From the NCBI GenBank assembly GCA_017456145.1, contig JAFTJZ010000068.1, forward strand, positions 18,756 through 82,755: 64,000 nt of DNA, given 5' to 3'. This DNA comes from Clostridia bacterium. Lineage in GTDB: Bacteria > Bacillota > Clostridia > Oscillospirales > CAG-272. How positions within the stretch are numbered: the stretch's first letter is position 1; every line of letters begins with the position of its first letter. Below, one piece after another: positions 1 to 7,983 of this stretch. A model generated the notes under the pieces. That model ran no database searches. It worked only from the letters and a program-made list of their open reading frames with translations, and was not told where the DNA came from. A program made the translations under genes and the position numbers.

Positions 1-477
1 CGCGATAACGATCCGCACTTCTTCCTTTATATCACCAGTACACAGAAGAATATGCCGCTGGAGCAGTTGACCTTCACGCAGGTCAACGAGCGTATGACCA
101 TGTTTTTAGAGCTGCTTTCCGATCAGCCGGGCATGATCTGGACAGACGGCTTTCTCGAGAATAATCATCGGTACCTGGCAAAGGAGGCATATCGTCCGCT
201 GGTCGCGTATAAGATGCTGTACGATCTGACGGTGGAGAATACCGAGGAAGATTGGGCACAACTGGAGTACGCGTCAGAGGATACGGTGGAGCTGGTGGCA
301 TATGCATTACAGACGGCCGGCGAAACGGAGCTGCCCGAAACGCTGATGGAGCTGCACAAGAAGGCGACAGATCGTGACGGCTGCGAAAATTTGCGCGATT
401 TCCTTTATACCAACCAGAAATACCTGCGCGGAAGAATGCTGCGCTATGTCAAGCAGAATTGGGAAGTTTTGTATTGA
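1..477 (+). CDS. C-terminal part of an unrecognised protein
   Basis: The frame is open from the first base, so the true start lies outside the window; 158 codons are visible and an internal ATG sits at 52. The visible part is hydrophilic and probably helical, rich in aromatic residues and Glu, and ends in QNWEVLY. It has no membrane segment, signal peptide or motif I can name. It is followed 7 nt after its stop by a structured repeat that ends in a terminator-like hairpin, so it is probably the last gene of its transcript. I do not recognise the family and assign no function. Confidence 0.7.
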   Translation, partial: RDNDPHFFLYITSTQKNMPLEQLTFTQVNERMTMFLELLSDQPGMIWTDGFLENNHRYLAKEAYRPLVAYKMLYDLTVENTEEDWAQLEYASEDTVELVAYALQTAGETELPETLMELHKKATDRDGCENLRDFLYTNQKYLRGRMLRYVKQNWEVLY

Positions 478-483
478 TGCACA

Positions 484-657
484 ACGGGGCTGCGTCATTC
501 GCGCAGCCCTTGCATAAAAGCCGACGGTAGGATTTTTTGCCGCGCGGAATTTGCGTTATTTCTGCAAAGCAGTCAAAAATTGCGGCGTTTAACCGCAAAG
601 CAAAACGACGGGTTGAGTTTCAAATGCTTTATTTGCATTTGACTCAACCCGATTTTT
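484..657 (+). repeat. Structured intergenic repeat, copy 1
   Basis: This 174-bp element aligns over its whole length with 31381-31557 in the same orientation, and its first hairpin recurs at 38757-38781. Order of structure: a GGGCTGCG/CGCAGCCC hairpin at the start, an AT-rich middle with a CTGC-aaa-GCAG stem, a TTGCGG/CCGCAA hairpin, and a long 3' hairpin ending in a T run. Stems are better conserved than loops. The 3' stem shows a T-A pair here against a G-C pair in copy 2. It lies directly after a stop codon. Confidence 0.8.
610..657 (+). terminator. Rho-independent terminator at the end of repeat copy 1
   Basis: GGGTTGAGT pairs with ACTCAACCC, with CAAATGC/GCATTTG extending the stem inward, followed by five T residues. 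It can end transcription of the partial gene upstream. The TTG at 656 lies inside this structure, which argues against it being the start of the next gene. Confidence 0.75.
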
Positions 658-718
658 GAAAAATTTTCGTCAGCTTTTCAAAGCACCACACGATATAAAA
701 GAGAGGACGTTGAAACAT

Positions 719-1183
719 ATGGTAGACAGACAAAATACGCAACGCTTGTTTGAAAAATGGGTCAAGAAGCTGCGACTGGTTCCCGATTGGGATATTCGGC
801 TGGAATGGGTGGAGGATTCCACATGGCGAAAAACAGGAGATTTCAAGGTGGATTGCAGTGACAAAAAGGCGATTGTGCTGCTCAATGCCGTCAACCCCAA
901 GCAGGAAAATTTAGAAGAAGTTCTGGTGCATGAGCTGTTGCACCTCAAGCTGTATCCGCTGGATCAAGTGACCGAATCACTGATTCAAAGTAATTTTGAG
1001 GAGGGTAGCAACGGATACAATTTGGCATATTATGCCTTTTTTGAGACCTTGGAGCAAACGGTCGAGGAGCTTGCCAAGTGCTACCTTTTGGAATTTGGGG
1101 AGAATCGGGAGCTTTCCTTTGGACGCTGCCGCCTCCAAAAATCGTTTACCCAGATGTACGATGGACTCAAAAACATCGAATGA
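719..1183 (+). CDS. Putative zinc metallopeptidase-like protein (HExxH)
   Basis: The 154-residue product carries HELLH at residues 71-75 (context VLVHELLHLKL), the zinc-binding and catalytic signature of zincin-fold peptidases. A following helix (QTVEELAKCYL) could provide a third acidic ligand. There is no signal peptide, so it should be cytoplasmic. I chose ATG 719, preceded by AGAGGA; the frame is open back to a TTG at 656, but that lies within a terminator hairpin. Ten bases separate it from the transglutaminase-like gene, so the two are probably co-transcribed. The substrate is unknown, and a non-peptidase role for this small HExxH protein is possible. Confidence 0.75.
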   Translation: MVDRQNTQRLFEKWVKKLRLVPDWDIRLEWVEDSTWRKTGDFKVDCSDKKAIVLLNAVNPKQENLEEVLVHELLHLKLYPLDQVTESLIQSNFEEGSNGYNLAYYAFFETLEQTVEELAKCYLLEFGENRELSFGRCRLQKSFTQMYDGLKNIE

Positions 1184-1192
1184 GGTGAGAAT

Positions 1193-2314
1193 ATGGACAA
1201 AAAATTGGTCGGACAATGGTATAAAGAAGAAATGGGTGAGACGCTCAACATTTTTGATGAGATGCCACTGCGGATGAAGATGTCGTTTTCTTCGTCCGGA
1301 TATTATAATTTCGAGCCGAATTGTGTTTATGAGCAGGACGGGGATCTTTGCTTTGAGATCAATGACGAACAAAATCGTATGGTCTATCACGTCCATCTCG
1401 AAGGGGAAGCACTGGTCGGATATTACACCCGTTTCGGAGTGCAGATTCCCGTGCATTATGCACGGATGAGTGAGGTACCTGTGGACGAAGCGTTTTTCTA
1501 TGAGCCGACCGAGATCTACGTGCCAAACAGCAAGATGACGCGGATTCAAGCGTTGCGAAAATTTGCTGCATATGATCCCGATATTCAGAAGGAGCCGCAC
1601 ACCGATACGTATGTTTTAGGCGGTTCGTTGCCCGACGTGCTGGTGCGATACGACTTTTATGCGGCAGTCAAACCCGACGGAACGGATGCGACCGTCTTTC
1701 GCACTCTGAATTTTGTTTGTGATCATTTTCATCACAATGGTTGCATTGGGTTGGCAAAGGAAAGAACGATCGAGGGGCTGATCGCATTTTGCGAGGCGCA
1801 TGACGGCGCGACCAACTGTCGGGGCTTGGCGTTGCTGCTGGCAGCACTTCTGCGGCTGTGCGGCATCAAGGCACGGCATATCACCTGTATGCCGTACGAG
1901 GAGCCGTTCGATGATTGCCACGTTGTCGTGGATTGTTTGATGCCTTCGGGCAAGCGGATTATGCTCGACCCGACGCAGCGTCTTTATTATAAGGACGAGC
2001 AGGGTGAATACGTCTCGCTGCAGCAGCTGCGCAGGCTGCTGATCGACGGAGAGCCGATCTATCCCAATGCAGATGCCTCATATAACGGCGGTGCCTTTGA
2101 TGCCGAGGATAATCGCAATTATATGACCAAGAACACCCTTCGATTTTCGCGCGGAACATACTTCAAGGATGGGTATGACGATCGCTCGGTACGGCGGCTG
2201 GCGCTGATCCCTGCGGGATATCCCATCGAACTATTTCCCGCACGGGAGCGGAACGAATTTATTTATGATGAGGCTGCGTTTTGGAGTATCGATGGGGAGG
2301 TGATCAAGGGATGA
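1193..2314 (+). CDS. Transglutaminase-like domain protein
   Basis: The 373-residue protein has a transglutaminase-like (papain-fold) core with a recognisable triad: Cys209 in NCRGLALLL, His243 in CHVVVD and Asp259 in MLDPTQ. Bacterial members are mostly cysteine proteases or amidases rather than cross-linkers. The N-terminal 150 residues are beta-rich and match nothing I know. No signal peptide is visible, so it is probably cytoplasmic. ATG 1193 is preceded by GAGGTGAG. Its TGA overlaps the ATG of the downstream Nudix gene, which indicates translational coupling in a three-gene unit (metallopeptidase-like, transglutaminase-like, Nudix). Confidence 0.85.
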   Translation: MDKKLVGQWYKEEMGETLNIFDEMPLRMKMSFSSSGYYNFEPNCVYEQDGDLCFEINDEQNRMVYHVHLEGEALVGYYTRFGVQIPVHYARMSEVPVDEAFFYEPTEIYVPNSKMTRIQALRKFAAYDPDIQKEPHTDTYVLGGSLPDVLVRYDFYAAVKPDGTDATVFRTLNFVCDHFHHNGCIGLAKERTIEGLIAFCEAHDGATNCRGLALLLAALLRLCGIKARHITCMPYEEPFDDCHVVVDCLMPSGKRIMLDPTQRLYYKDEQGEYVSLQQLRRLLIDGEPIYPNADASYNGGAFDAEDNRNYMTKNTLRFSRGTYFKDGYDDRSVRRLALIPAGYPIELFPARERNEFIYDEAAFWSIDGEVIKG

Positions 2315-2781
2315 ACACAGAAAAACCGATCAGAAATTCCGCCAAGGCACTGATCATCAAGGACGGAAAAATGCTTGCGATCAGGATGTGCGATGAAACG
2401 GGGGAATTTTATCTGATGCCCGGTGGAGGGCAGGAGAGTGAGGAGCTTTTGCCCGATACCGTCTGCCGTGAGGTTGCCGAAGAGCTTGGCGTACGCGTGG
2501 CGGTCAAAGACTTGGCTTTTGTCATTGAAGGTATGCGCGGCGAGCGCTGGCATCGTGTGGATCTGGTGTTTTTATGCGAATATCTTGGTGAGATTGAAAA
2601 TGCATCGCTGCACGGAGATGTCAATCAGATCGGCGCTGCTTGGCTGGATATTGCTACGCTCAATCGTGCGGCTCTGTACCCCTCAAGGCTGCGCAGGCCG
2701 ATCATGAATCTATATGGGGGACGGCCGTATTCCGTCTATCTTGGCAATGAGAGCATGGGCGATGCGGAGATCGTGGATTGA
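2311..2781 (+). CDS. Nudix hydrolase
   Basis: The 156-residue protein carries a complete Nudix box at residues 39-61: G-x5-E, seven residues, then REVAEELGV. This binds Mg2+ and hydrolyses a nucleoside diphosphate linked to another group. The substrate cannot be read from the sequence. ATG 2311 overlaps the previous stop as ATGA and has GGGAGG ten bases upstream; a longer frame from TTG 2281 is less likely. It is the last gene of the unit and is followed by a clear terminator at 2815-2860. Confidence 0.92.
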   Translation: MNTEKPIRNSAKALIIKDGKMLAIRMCDETGEFYLMPGGGQESEELLPDTVCREVAEELGVRVAVKDLAFVIEGMRGERWHRVDLVFLCEYLGEIENASLHGDVNQIGAAWLDIATLNRAALYPSRLRRPIMNLYGGRPYSVYLGNESMGDAEIVD

Positions 2782-2814
2782 AATATGTAACCAACAGTAG
2801 AAAAACAGACAAAA

Positions 2815-2860
2815 AAGATACCCGATATAGCACCGAGGAGGTGCGATCGGGTATCTTTTT
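2815..2860 (+). terminator. Rho-independent terminator after the Nudix gene
   Basis: GATACCCGAT pairs with ATCGGGTATC around an inner CACC/GTGC stem, followed by five T residues. It closes the transcript of the three upstream genes. Confidence 0.9.
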
Positions 2861-2870
2861 GTATAACGAA

Positions 2871-3179
2871 AACCACCAGCTAAGCTGGTGGTTCCAAAGA
2901 GGCTTTTGCCGTTGAGCAATCCCGCCGCAGCGGTAGGCTCCCCTGTGTAAGGGGAGCTGTCAGCGAAGCTGACTGAGGGGTTGTTTGAGAGTGCTTTTTA
3001 CAATCCCTCCGTCACGGCTTACGCCGTGCCACCTCCCTTTACACAAGGGAGGCTAAGATAGTCGCCACATTTGTGGCGGTAGGGCTACTTTGTATATGTC
3101 GAACACTTCAGTGGGCTTTCAGCCCTGCCAGTAACATGCCCTTATAGGGCTGAGCAAGCCACCGGCTTAGCCGGTGGTT
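2871..3179. repeat. Composite palindromic repeat (MITE/REP-like)
   Basis: No gene is visible here. The block is bounded by two similar perfect hairpins, AACCACC...GGTGGTT at 2871-2893 and AAGCCACC...GGTGGTT at 3156-3179. Inside are two oppositely oriented copies of one module: GGCTCCCC...AGGGGAGC with a CAGC/GCTG stem at 2936-2983, and its diverged inverted copy at 3001-3054. Terminal palindromes of this kind resemble ends used by IS200/IS605-type elements, and the inner module resembles repeats common in clostridial genomes. Both links are from memory, not from a search. No transposase frame is present. Confidence 0.65.
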
Positions 3180-3287
3180 ATGATTCGCACATAGTAATCC
3201 AAAATAAAGTCCTCCTATCTCATAACTGACTTATTAAATAATTATAATATCTATACCGATTGAGGCTTTTGGACCGCGGAGCGACGC
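3180..3287. other. Gene-free gap between the composite repeat and rpe
   Basis: An AT-rich stretch with no frame, clear promoter or T-run hairpin. It lies downstream of rpe on the minus strand and after the composite repeat. I see nothing further in it. Confidence 0.5.
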
Positions 3288-3950
3288 TTATGCTTTTGCG
3301 TTCTGTTTCATTTGTGCGATGACTGCTGCCGCATCCGCCGCACGGAAGATGGCAGAGCCGGCAACCAGAGCGTTGGCACCGGCGGATGTGACCGTCTCGG
3401 TGTTGCCGACGCCGATGCCGCCGTCGACCTCCAGATCGACACTGCCAGAAAGCCCGCGCGCATTCAGTTCTGCGCGAATGGCGCGCACCTTGGGCATCAT
3501 TTCCGCCATGAACTTCTGTCCGCCAAAGCCGGGGTAGACTGTCATGACCAGGATCAGATCGACCTGATCAAGATAGGGAAAGACAGCCTCGGCGGGGGTG
3601 TCGGGGCTGATGGCAAGACCCGCGCGGCAGCCCTTCGCACGAATGGCGGTCAGACAATTGCCGACATTTTGCGACGCCTCGGCGTGGATGGTGATCAGGT
3701 CGGCACCCGCCTTGAGAAAATCATCAAGGTAACGCTCGGGGTCAACGATCATCAGATGAACGTCAAAAAAGAGGGAGGTGTGATGGCGCAGTGCTCCGAT
3801 CACAGGCGCACCAAAGCTGATGTTTGGAACAAAAATTCCATCCATAACATCCAGATGGAGCCAATCGGCACCGCCGTCCTCAACACGCTTGACCTCGGTG
3901 GCGAGAGTGGCGAAATCTGCGGCGAGAAGAGATGGAGAAATGTGAATCAT
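3288..3950 (-). CDS. rpe: Ribulose-phosphate 3-epimerase
   Basis: The 220-residue TIM-barrel protein interconverts ribulose 5-phosphate and xylulose 5-phosphate in the pentose phosphate pathway. Signatures are ISPSLLAADF at the N-terminus, HLDVMDGIFVPN with the metal-binding His and the catalytic Asp near residue 35, MTVYPGFGGQKF, VDGGI and the C-terminal ALVAGSAIF. The length is normal for the family. It is the last gene of a minus-strand run, 290 bp after ispF, and may also have its own promoter at 3980-4008. With rpiB upstream it gives two steps of the non-oxidative branch. Confidence 0.97.
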   Translation of the reverse strand: MIHISPSLLAADFATLATEVKRVEDGGADWLHLDVMDGIFVPNISFGAPVIGALRHHTSLFFDVHLMIVDPERYLDDFLKAGADLITIHAEASQNVGNCLTAIRAKGCRAGLAISPDTPAEAVFPYLDQVDLILVMTVYPGFGGQKFMAEMMPKVRAIRAELNARGLSGSVDLEVDGGIGVGNTETVTSAGANALVAGSAIFRAADAAAVIAQMKQNAKA

Positions 3951-3979
3951 AGGTGTATATCTCCGTTTCTTTTTGTGAT

Positions 3980-4008
3980 AATTTATCTATATAGAGCTTG
4001 AGTTGCAA
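3980..4008 (-). promoter_or_regulatory. Possible sigma-A promoter for rpe
   Basis: Read on the minus strand, TTGCAA is followed after 17 bases by TAAATT. The spacing is ideal but the -10 is weak. It lies 30 bp upstream of the rpe start, in the 290-bp gap after ispF. The rest of that gap (4009-4239) contains short GC-rich inverted repeats without a T run and no convincing gene. Confidence 0.45.
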
Positions 4009-4239
4009 AACTAAACCGGCGGTTGCTATGTGGAGACCGGCGAAATTCGTCGAAATCGGTAACTTCGGTGCGCGTGATGCATACAATGGAATGTAGCCGA
4101 TATTTTTGGCTACGGAAAATATCCGTCGCAGTCACGGTGGCTTGTGTAAGAGAAGGACGTGTGTGATAACGTAGCTGTGATGGGGCGGTGGCGGTGATGA
4201 CGGCGGGAATGCCTGCCGCCGTCGCCGTTTTGCGCTGTC

Positions 4240-4722
4240 TTACGGCTTGTACACAAGGCAAACGGCGTGGGCTGCCATGCCCTGCAGCTCACCGGTGAAA
4301 CCGAGCCCCTCCTCGGTTGTCGCTTTGACACTGACCTGCTCCACTGAAATGTCCATCGCATCAGCTAAATTCTGACACATGACACCGATGTGCGGGGCAA
4401 GCTTGGGCTTTTGCGCGAGGATGGTGGCATCAACATTTCCAATCTGATACCCCTTGGTACGAAGGAGCGTGGCTACGGCGGCGAGCAGCTTGAGGCTGTC
4501 GGCCCCCTTGTATTGCGGATCGGTGTCGGGAAAATGCTTGCCAATGTCCCCGAGTGCCAGCGCACCGAGCAGTGCGTCTGCGATGGCGTGTGCCAATACG
4601 TCGGCATCGGAATGACCGAGCAGCCCTGTGGTGTGCGGGATATGCACCCCGCCTAAAATCAGCTCGCGTCCCTCGGTCAAGCGATGAACGTCGTAGCCGT
4701 GTCCTATGCGGAAGTTATGCAT
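4240..4722 (-). CDS. ispF: 2-C-methyl-D-erythritol 2,4-cyclodiphosphate synthase
   Basis: The 160-residue enzyme makes the cyclic diphosphate of methylerythritol in the MEP route to isoprenoids. It shows IGHGYDVHR at the N-terminus with the zinc-binding Asp and His, [16 protein letters not shown], the [10 protein letters not shown] loop, and [12 protein letters not shown] near the C-terminus. ATG 4722 has AAAGGAG upstream; the frame extends further but without family similarity. It overlaps the end of ispD by 8 bp, so the two are translationally coupled. Confidence 0.97.
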   Translation of the reverse strand: MHNFRIGHGYDVHRLTEGRELILGGVHIPHTTGLLGHSDADVLAHAIADALLGALALGDIGKHFPDTDPQYKGADSLKLLAAVATLLRTKGYQIGNVDATILAQKPKLAPHIGVMCQNLADAMDISVEQVSVKATTEEGLGFTGELQGMAAHAVCLVYKP

Positions 4723-5521
4723 TGGTTTGTTCTCCTTTGCTGTCGTGTTCCCTTGCGGAGAGAATGGCCTCCGCAATCAGAAGATCGACTGCCGTCGTGA
4801 TCTTGATATTCTCACGACCGCAATCGACGAGCTTTACCTTGCGGTTGATAAATTCAACCAGTGAGTTGTCGTCCGTGGCGACAAAATCTTTTTCAAGTGC
4901 GTAATATGCGGCAGCATGATAGAGAGTGTAATCAAAGATCTGCGGCGTTTGTGCCAGCCAAAGTGTTTCTCTGTCGGGGGTGGAGGTGATATATCGGGTG
5001 GCATCTGCGATCTTTATGGTGTCCGTGGCGGGGGTGGCGGCAGTGGCGGCTCCCGTACGGTAAGCAGCGTGGCAGACACTTTCGATCTGCTGCGGCGTGA
5101 TCAGGCAGCGTGCACCGTCGGCAATGGCGATGAATTTCGTTTTCTCGCTGACCTGACGCAGCCCGCAGAGCACGGATTCCTGACGGCTTGCACCGCCTTC
5201 GGTCAACACACGCAGCTTGTTGATGCCGTGCTTTTTTGCTAAATCTCGGTATGCGGGGAAATCCTCGACCTTACCGACCAACACGATCTCGTGAATGGTC
5301 TCTGCTTTTTCATAGGCGAGCAGTGTGTGGGCAAGAACGGGCATTCCGCGCAGTAGCATCAGCTGCTTGGAGGTCGTTCCCCCCATGCGGGTGGAATTGC
5401 CTGCAGCGGCAATAATGGCGGACGTGTAACGGCGCGGTGTCGGAATGCCGCGCGCAGTGTAGAGAACCTCGGCGACCTTTTTTGCAGTGTCATGCAGTGC
5501 AGCGGGCGATTGCTTGGTCAT
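4715..5521 (-). CDS. ispD: 2-C-methyl-D-erythritol 4-phosphate cytidylyltransferase
   Basis: The 268-residue enzyme attaches CMP to methylerythritol phosphate, the third MEP-pathway step. The nucleotide-binding signature [13 protein letters not shown] lies near residue 35, followed by [13 protein letters not shown], the DGARCLI segment and TDDNSLVE. About 35 N-terminal residues precede the catalytic domain, slightly longer than usual. ATG 5521 has AAGGAG seven bases upstream; the frame stays open to 5641 and would overlap rpiB, so the shorter start is preferred. It overlaps ispF by 8 bp. Confidence 0.95.
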   Translation of the reverse strand: MTKQSPAALHDTAKKVAEVLYTARGIPTPRRYTSAIIAAAGNSTRMGGTTSKQLMLLRGMPVLAHTLLAYEKAETIHEIVLVGKVEDFPAYRDLAKKHGINKLRVLTEGGASRQESVLCGLRQVSEKTKFIAIADGARCLITPQQIESVCHAAYRTGAATAATPATDTIKIADATRYITSTPDRETLWLAQTPQIFDYTLYHAAAYYALEKDFVATDDNSLVEFINRKVKLVDCGRENIKITTAVDLLIAEAILSAREHDSKGEQTNA

Positions 5522-5612
5522 ATCGTACTCCTTTTTTACAAATTGCGTTTTGTGCAATCCAAAGCATTGCGCTCGGGAACGATCAGAGTGCCGAAAACAA
5601 AGGGAGGGGTGC

Positions 5613-6086
5613 TTACCCTCTGTTTGCCTCGGCATCTTCAATGGCGGTGATCATATCCACACGCGTCTGATGCTTGCCGCCCATGTATGCCGCATCCAGG
5701 TAGGCATCGACCATATCCAGTGCCAACCCCTCGCCGACCACACGGGCTCCAAAGCAGAGGACATTAGCATCGTTATGCATACGGGTCATACGGGCACTGA
5801 AGGTATCGGCACAGACGGCAGCGCGGATGCCACGGTGCTTGTTGGCTGCGATGGACATACCGATGCCGGTTCCGCAGATCAGGATGCCAAGGGCGGCCTC
5901 GCCTTGCTGGATCTTGACGCAAGCGGCGTGGGCATAATCGGGATAATTGCAAGAGTCGGAGGTGTAGGTTCCGACGTCGGTAACAAGATAGCCTTTTTCC
6001 TCTAAGTGGGTGATCACCTTTGCCTTGAGATCACAGGCGGCGTGATCACAGCCGACAACAATGGTTTTGTTTGCAGTAGCGTTCAT
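5613..6086 (-). CDS. rpiB: Ribose 5-phosphate isomerase B
   Basis: The 157-residue RpiB/LacA family protein interconverts ribose 5-phosphate and ribulose 5-phosphate. Markers are VGCDHAACDLK at the N-terminus, the ICGTGIGMSIAANK loop with the catalytic Cys, and MHNDANVLCFGAR. The length is typical. It lies between tsaB and ispD on the minus strand with gaps under 100 bp and pairs functionally with rpe at the end of the run. A RpiB-type sugar isomerase with another substrate cannot be excluded. Confidence 0.95.
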   Translation of the reverse strand: MNATANKTIVVGCDHAACDLKAKVITHLEEKGYLVTDVGTYTSDSCNYPDYAHAACVKIQQGEAALGILICGTGIGMSIAANKHRGIRAAVCADTFSARMTRMHNDANVLCFGARVVGEGLALDMVDAYLDAAYMGGKHQTRVDMITAIEDAEANRG

Positions 6087-6151
6087 GATGAATTGTCCTT
6101 TCTGATCGAAAAATAAACCTTTGGTATATAAATGAAACTGTTAATAGAATC

Positions 6152-6886
6152 TTATGCTTGCGATTTCATTTTCTCATTCAGTTCGCGCTCAGCCTGGCAG
6201 GGGCGCAAATACACGGGAGTCAGCTCACGGTCGGAGCAAAAATCTCCTGCTGCAAATTTCTCACGCGCCAGCTGCGCGATGCAATAGGCGTTCTGATCGC
6301 GCAGCTGCATGGGCGTATACTGTATGCGTCCCGACGGGGCGGAGAGTTTGCGTTGGGCAATGCTGTAGCCGTCTCCCGTGAGGTAGATGGGCAGATTTCT
6401 CTCCTCGGGAGGGAGGGCCGTGGCAAGCACCTCGTCGAGTGCGGATTCGAGCTCGGCGACGGGGGTTATGCGATCCTCGCACAGACGGACAAGCTTGCCG
6501 TCTCGCACACGGAAAAGCGCGTAATATAGAAACTTTCTTGCGTTGATCACGGAGCACACGATGCCGTCAAAACCGATCAGATTGCAGGCAAGCGACTCCA
6601 ACGAAGAGACGCCGACGCAGGGCTTTTCCGTGGCAAACGCCAGCCCCTTGAGCGTTGCTGCACCGATGCGGACTCCGGTAAAGGAACCGGGGCCTGCCGT
6701 GCAAGCAAACAGATCGATATCGGAAGGCGTAAAGGACAGTGTCCCGAGGACGGTTTGTATCATCGGAAGGAGTGTTTCGGAGTGTGTATTTCCGTTGTTG
6801 ACGGTAAAGATGGCAAGAGGACGATCGTCCTCGCAAATGGCGACAGACGCCAGTGCGGCGGTGCTGTCAAGAGCAAGTATCAGCAT
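6152..6886 (-). CDS. tsaB: tRNA threonylcarbamoyladenosine biosynthesis protein TsaB
   Basis: The 244-residue ASKHA-fold protein is the scaffold partner of TsaD in making the t6A modification on tRNAs that read ANN codons. Markers are the N-terminal ILALDSTAALASVAI, HSETLLPMI and AGPGSFTGVRIG at about residues 64-75. It has no catalytic metal site, as expected for TsaB. It follows tsaE in the same minus-strand run. TsaC and the canonical TsaD are not in this window; the TsaD relative at 55.3 kb is a divergent paralogue. Confidence 0.95.
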   Translation of the reverse strand: MLILALDSTAALASVAICEDDRPLAIFTVNNGNTHSETLLPMIQTVLGTLSFTPSDIDLFACTAGPGSFTGVRIGAATLKGLAFATEKPCVGVSSLESLACNLIGFDGIVCSVINARKFLYYALFRVRDGKLVRLCEDRITPVAELESALDEVLATALPPEERNLPIYLTGDGYSIAQRKLSAPSGRIQYTPMQLRDQNAYCIAQLAREKFAAGDFCSDRELTPVYLRPCQAERELNEKMKSQA

Positions 6887-6945
6887 GATAGGTATCCTTT
6901 ATCAGAGAAAAATACAACGATTGGTTTGAAAATGAGCGTTGCGGT

Positions 6946-7446
6946 TTAATTGATGCGTTCCAGCGTAAGCTTTCTTTGGTCGGGAATGTCGGGCGAGGTT
7001 TTCTCAATCGTCAGACGAAGATAGTCGTCGGGGAGCGCGTACGGGATATTTTCGCTCCACTCCACGATGCAGATCCCGCGCTCCAGATAATCGTCATAAC
7101 CGATGGAGTACAGGTCATCCTCATCGACGATACGATACATATCGAAGTGAAACACGGGGGTGTTTTTGATGCGGGGGCGATATTCATTCACCAGCGCAAA
7201 GGTGGGAGAACGCACGGCGGCATCCGGCGCAAGGAGAGAAACAAATCCACGTACGAACGCCGTTTTGCCAACACCGAGGTCGCCGCGCAGAGCGATGTAC
7301 GGGGGAAGAGAGCATTCCGCGCTTTGGTAGATGCGAGCCAGCGCCGCGCCAAACTGCTCGGTTTGCGCGCAGCTTTCGGTGAACAGCGTTACGGTATTTG
7401 CCGTGTCCTTGCCATAAGCTTGCAGAATTTTGTCAAATCCGTTCAT
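6946..7446 (-). CDS. tsaE: tRNA threonylcarbamoyladenosine biosynthesis ATPase TsaE
   Basis: The 166-residue P-loop protein has Walker A GDLGVGKT at residues 55-62, then SPTFALVNEY, the HFDMYRI segment and IVEWSENI, all typical of TsaE (YjeE). It hydrolyses ATP while bound to TsaB/TsaD and is needed for t6A turnover. It is 59 bp upstream of tsaB and 21 bp downstream of ynzC, consistent with one operon. Confidence 0.95.
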   Translation of the reverse strand: MNGFDKILQAYGKDTANTVTLFTESCAQTEQFGAALARIYQSAECSLPPYIALRGDLGVGKTAFVRGFVSLLAPDAAVRSPTFALVNEYRPRIKNTPVFHFDMYRIVDEDDLYSIGYDDYLERGICIVEWSENIPYALPDDYLRLTIEKTSPDIPDQRKLTLERIN

Positions 7447-7467
7447 GGAACGAGTCTCCTTTGGCAG

Positions 7468-7695
7468 TCATTGATCTTCACTCTTGTTCTTGTTTTTATC
7501 GGCGAGCTTTTCTTCGCTGCCATCAGGATAGCGGACGACGGTGTTGTCCAGCTGTGCGCGGAAGGAGGCGCGAAATTCAAGAATGTATTCCTCGCGCAGC
7601 GCAGCTTGCTCCTTGCGTTCCTCCTCAGTCAGCGGGATGCCGCTTTTTTTCTTACGGGCCAGTTCGTTGATACGGTCCAATTTCTTTTGCTCCAT
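7468..7695 (-). CDS. DUF896 (YnzC/UPF0291) family protein
   Basis: A 75-residue protein with the DUF896 pattern: IDRINELARK-type first helix (here LDRINELARKKK), PLTEEERKEQAALREEYI, and a helix ending in FRAQLDN. B. subtilis YnzC is a small helical hairpin protein in the LexA regulon; its role is unknown. Here it is the first gene of the run leading to tsaE, tsaB, rpiB, ispD, ispF and rpe, directly behind the promoter at 7737-7765. The C-terminal tail is Lys/Asp-rich. Confidence 0.88.
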   Translation of the reverse strand: MEQKKLDRINELARKKKSGIPLTEEERKEQAALREEYILEFRASFRAQLDNTVVRYPDGSEEKLADKNKNKSEDQ

Positions 7696-7736
7696 GAGAT
7701 CTTCATCGATTCCTTTCGGTAAACATACTTATTATT

Positions 7737-7765
7737 ATTGTAACATAAACCGAGTCATAAGTCAA
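7737..7765 (-). promoter_or_regulatory. Sigma-A promoter for ynzC-tsaE-tsaB-rpiB-ispDF
   Basis: On the minus strand TTGACT is followed after exactly 17 bases by TACAAT, about 40 bp upstream of the ynzC start. It is a near-consensus housekeeping promoter and the only strong one in front of the seven-gene run. Confidence 0.85.
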
Positions 7766-7877
7766 GATGTTTATTTCGTGTCGCGGATTTTGTCCCGACT
7801 TTTTTTGCTGAAAATAAAAACAAGCGAGATTTTTGCTTGAAATTTGGGAGCAAGGATGATTTAATCGAAAAAAGGAC

Positions 7878-7906
7878 TTGCGCACAGCGAAAAAATATAG
7901 TATAAT
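7878..7906 (+). promoter_or_regulatory. Sigma-A promoter for the GxGYxYP lipoprotein gene
   Basis: TTGCGC, 17-base spacer, TATAAT, 78 bp upstream of ATG 7984. It diverges from the ynzC promoter, so the 7696-7983 region serves two opposite transcripts. Confidence 0.8.
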
Positions 7907-7983
7907 AAGGTGAATCATTTTGCGCGGCAAGCTATTCAGGATTGTTTTTCATTGGAGTAGCGCATGAAAGGATTGTTTTTGTT

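Noticed and set aside
4170-4239. GC-rich inverted repeat after ispF considered as a terminator
   Set aside because: The GACGGCGG/CCGCCGTC stem has no T run on the minus strand, so termination is unsupported.
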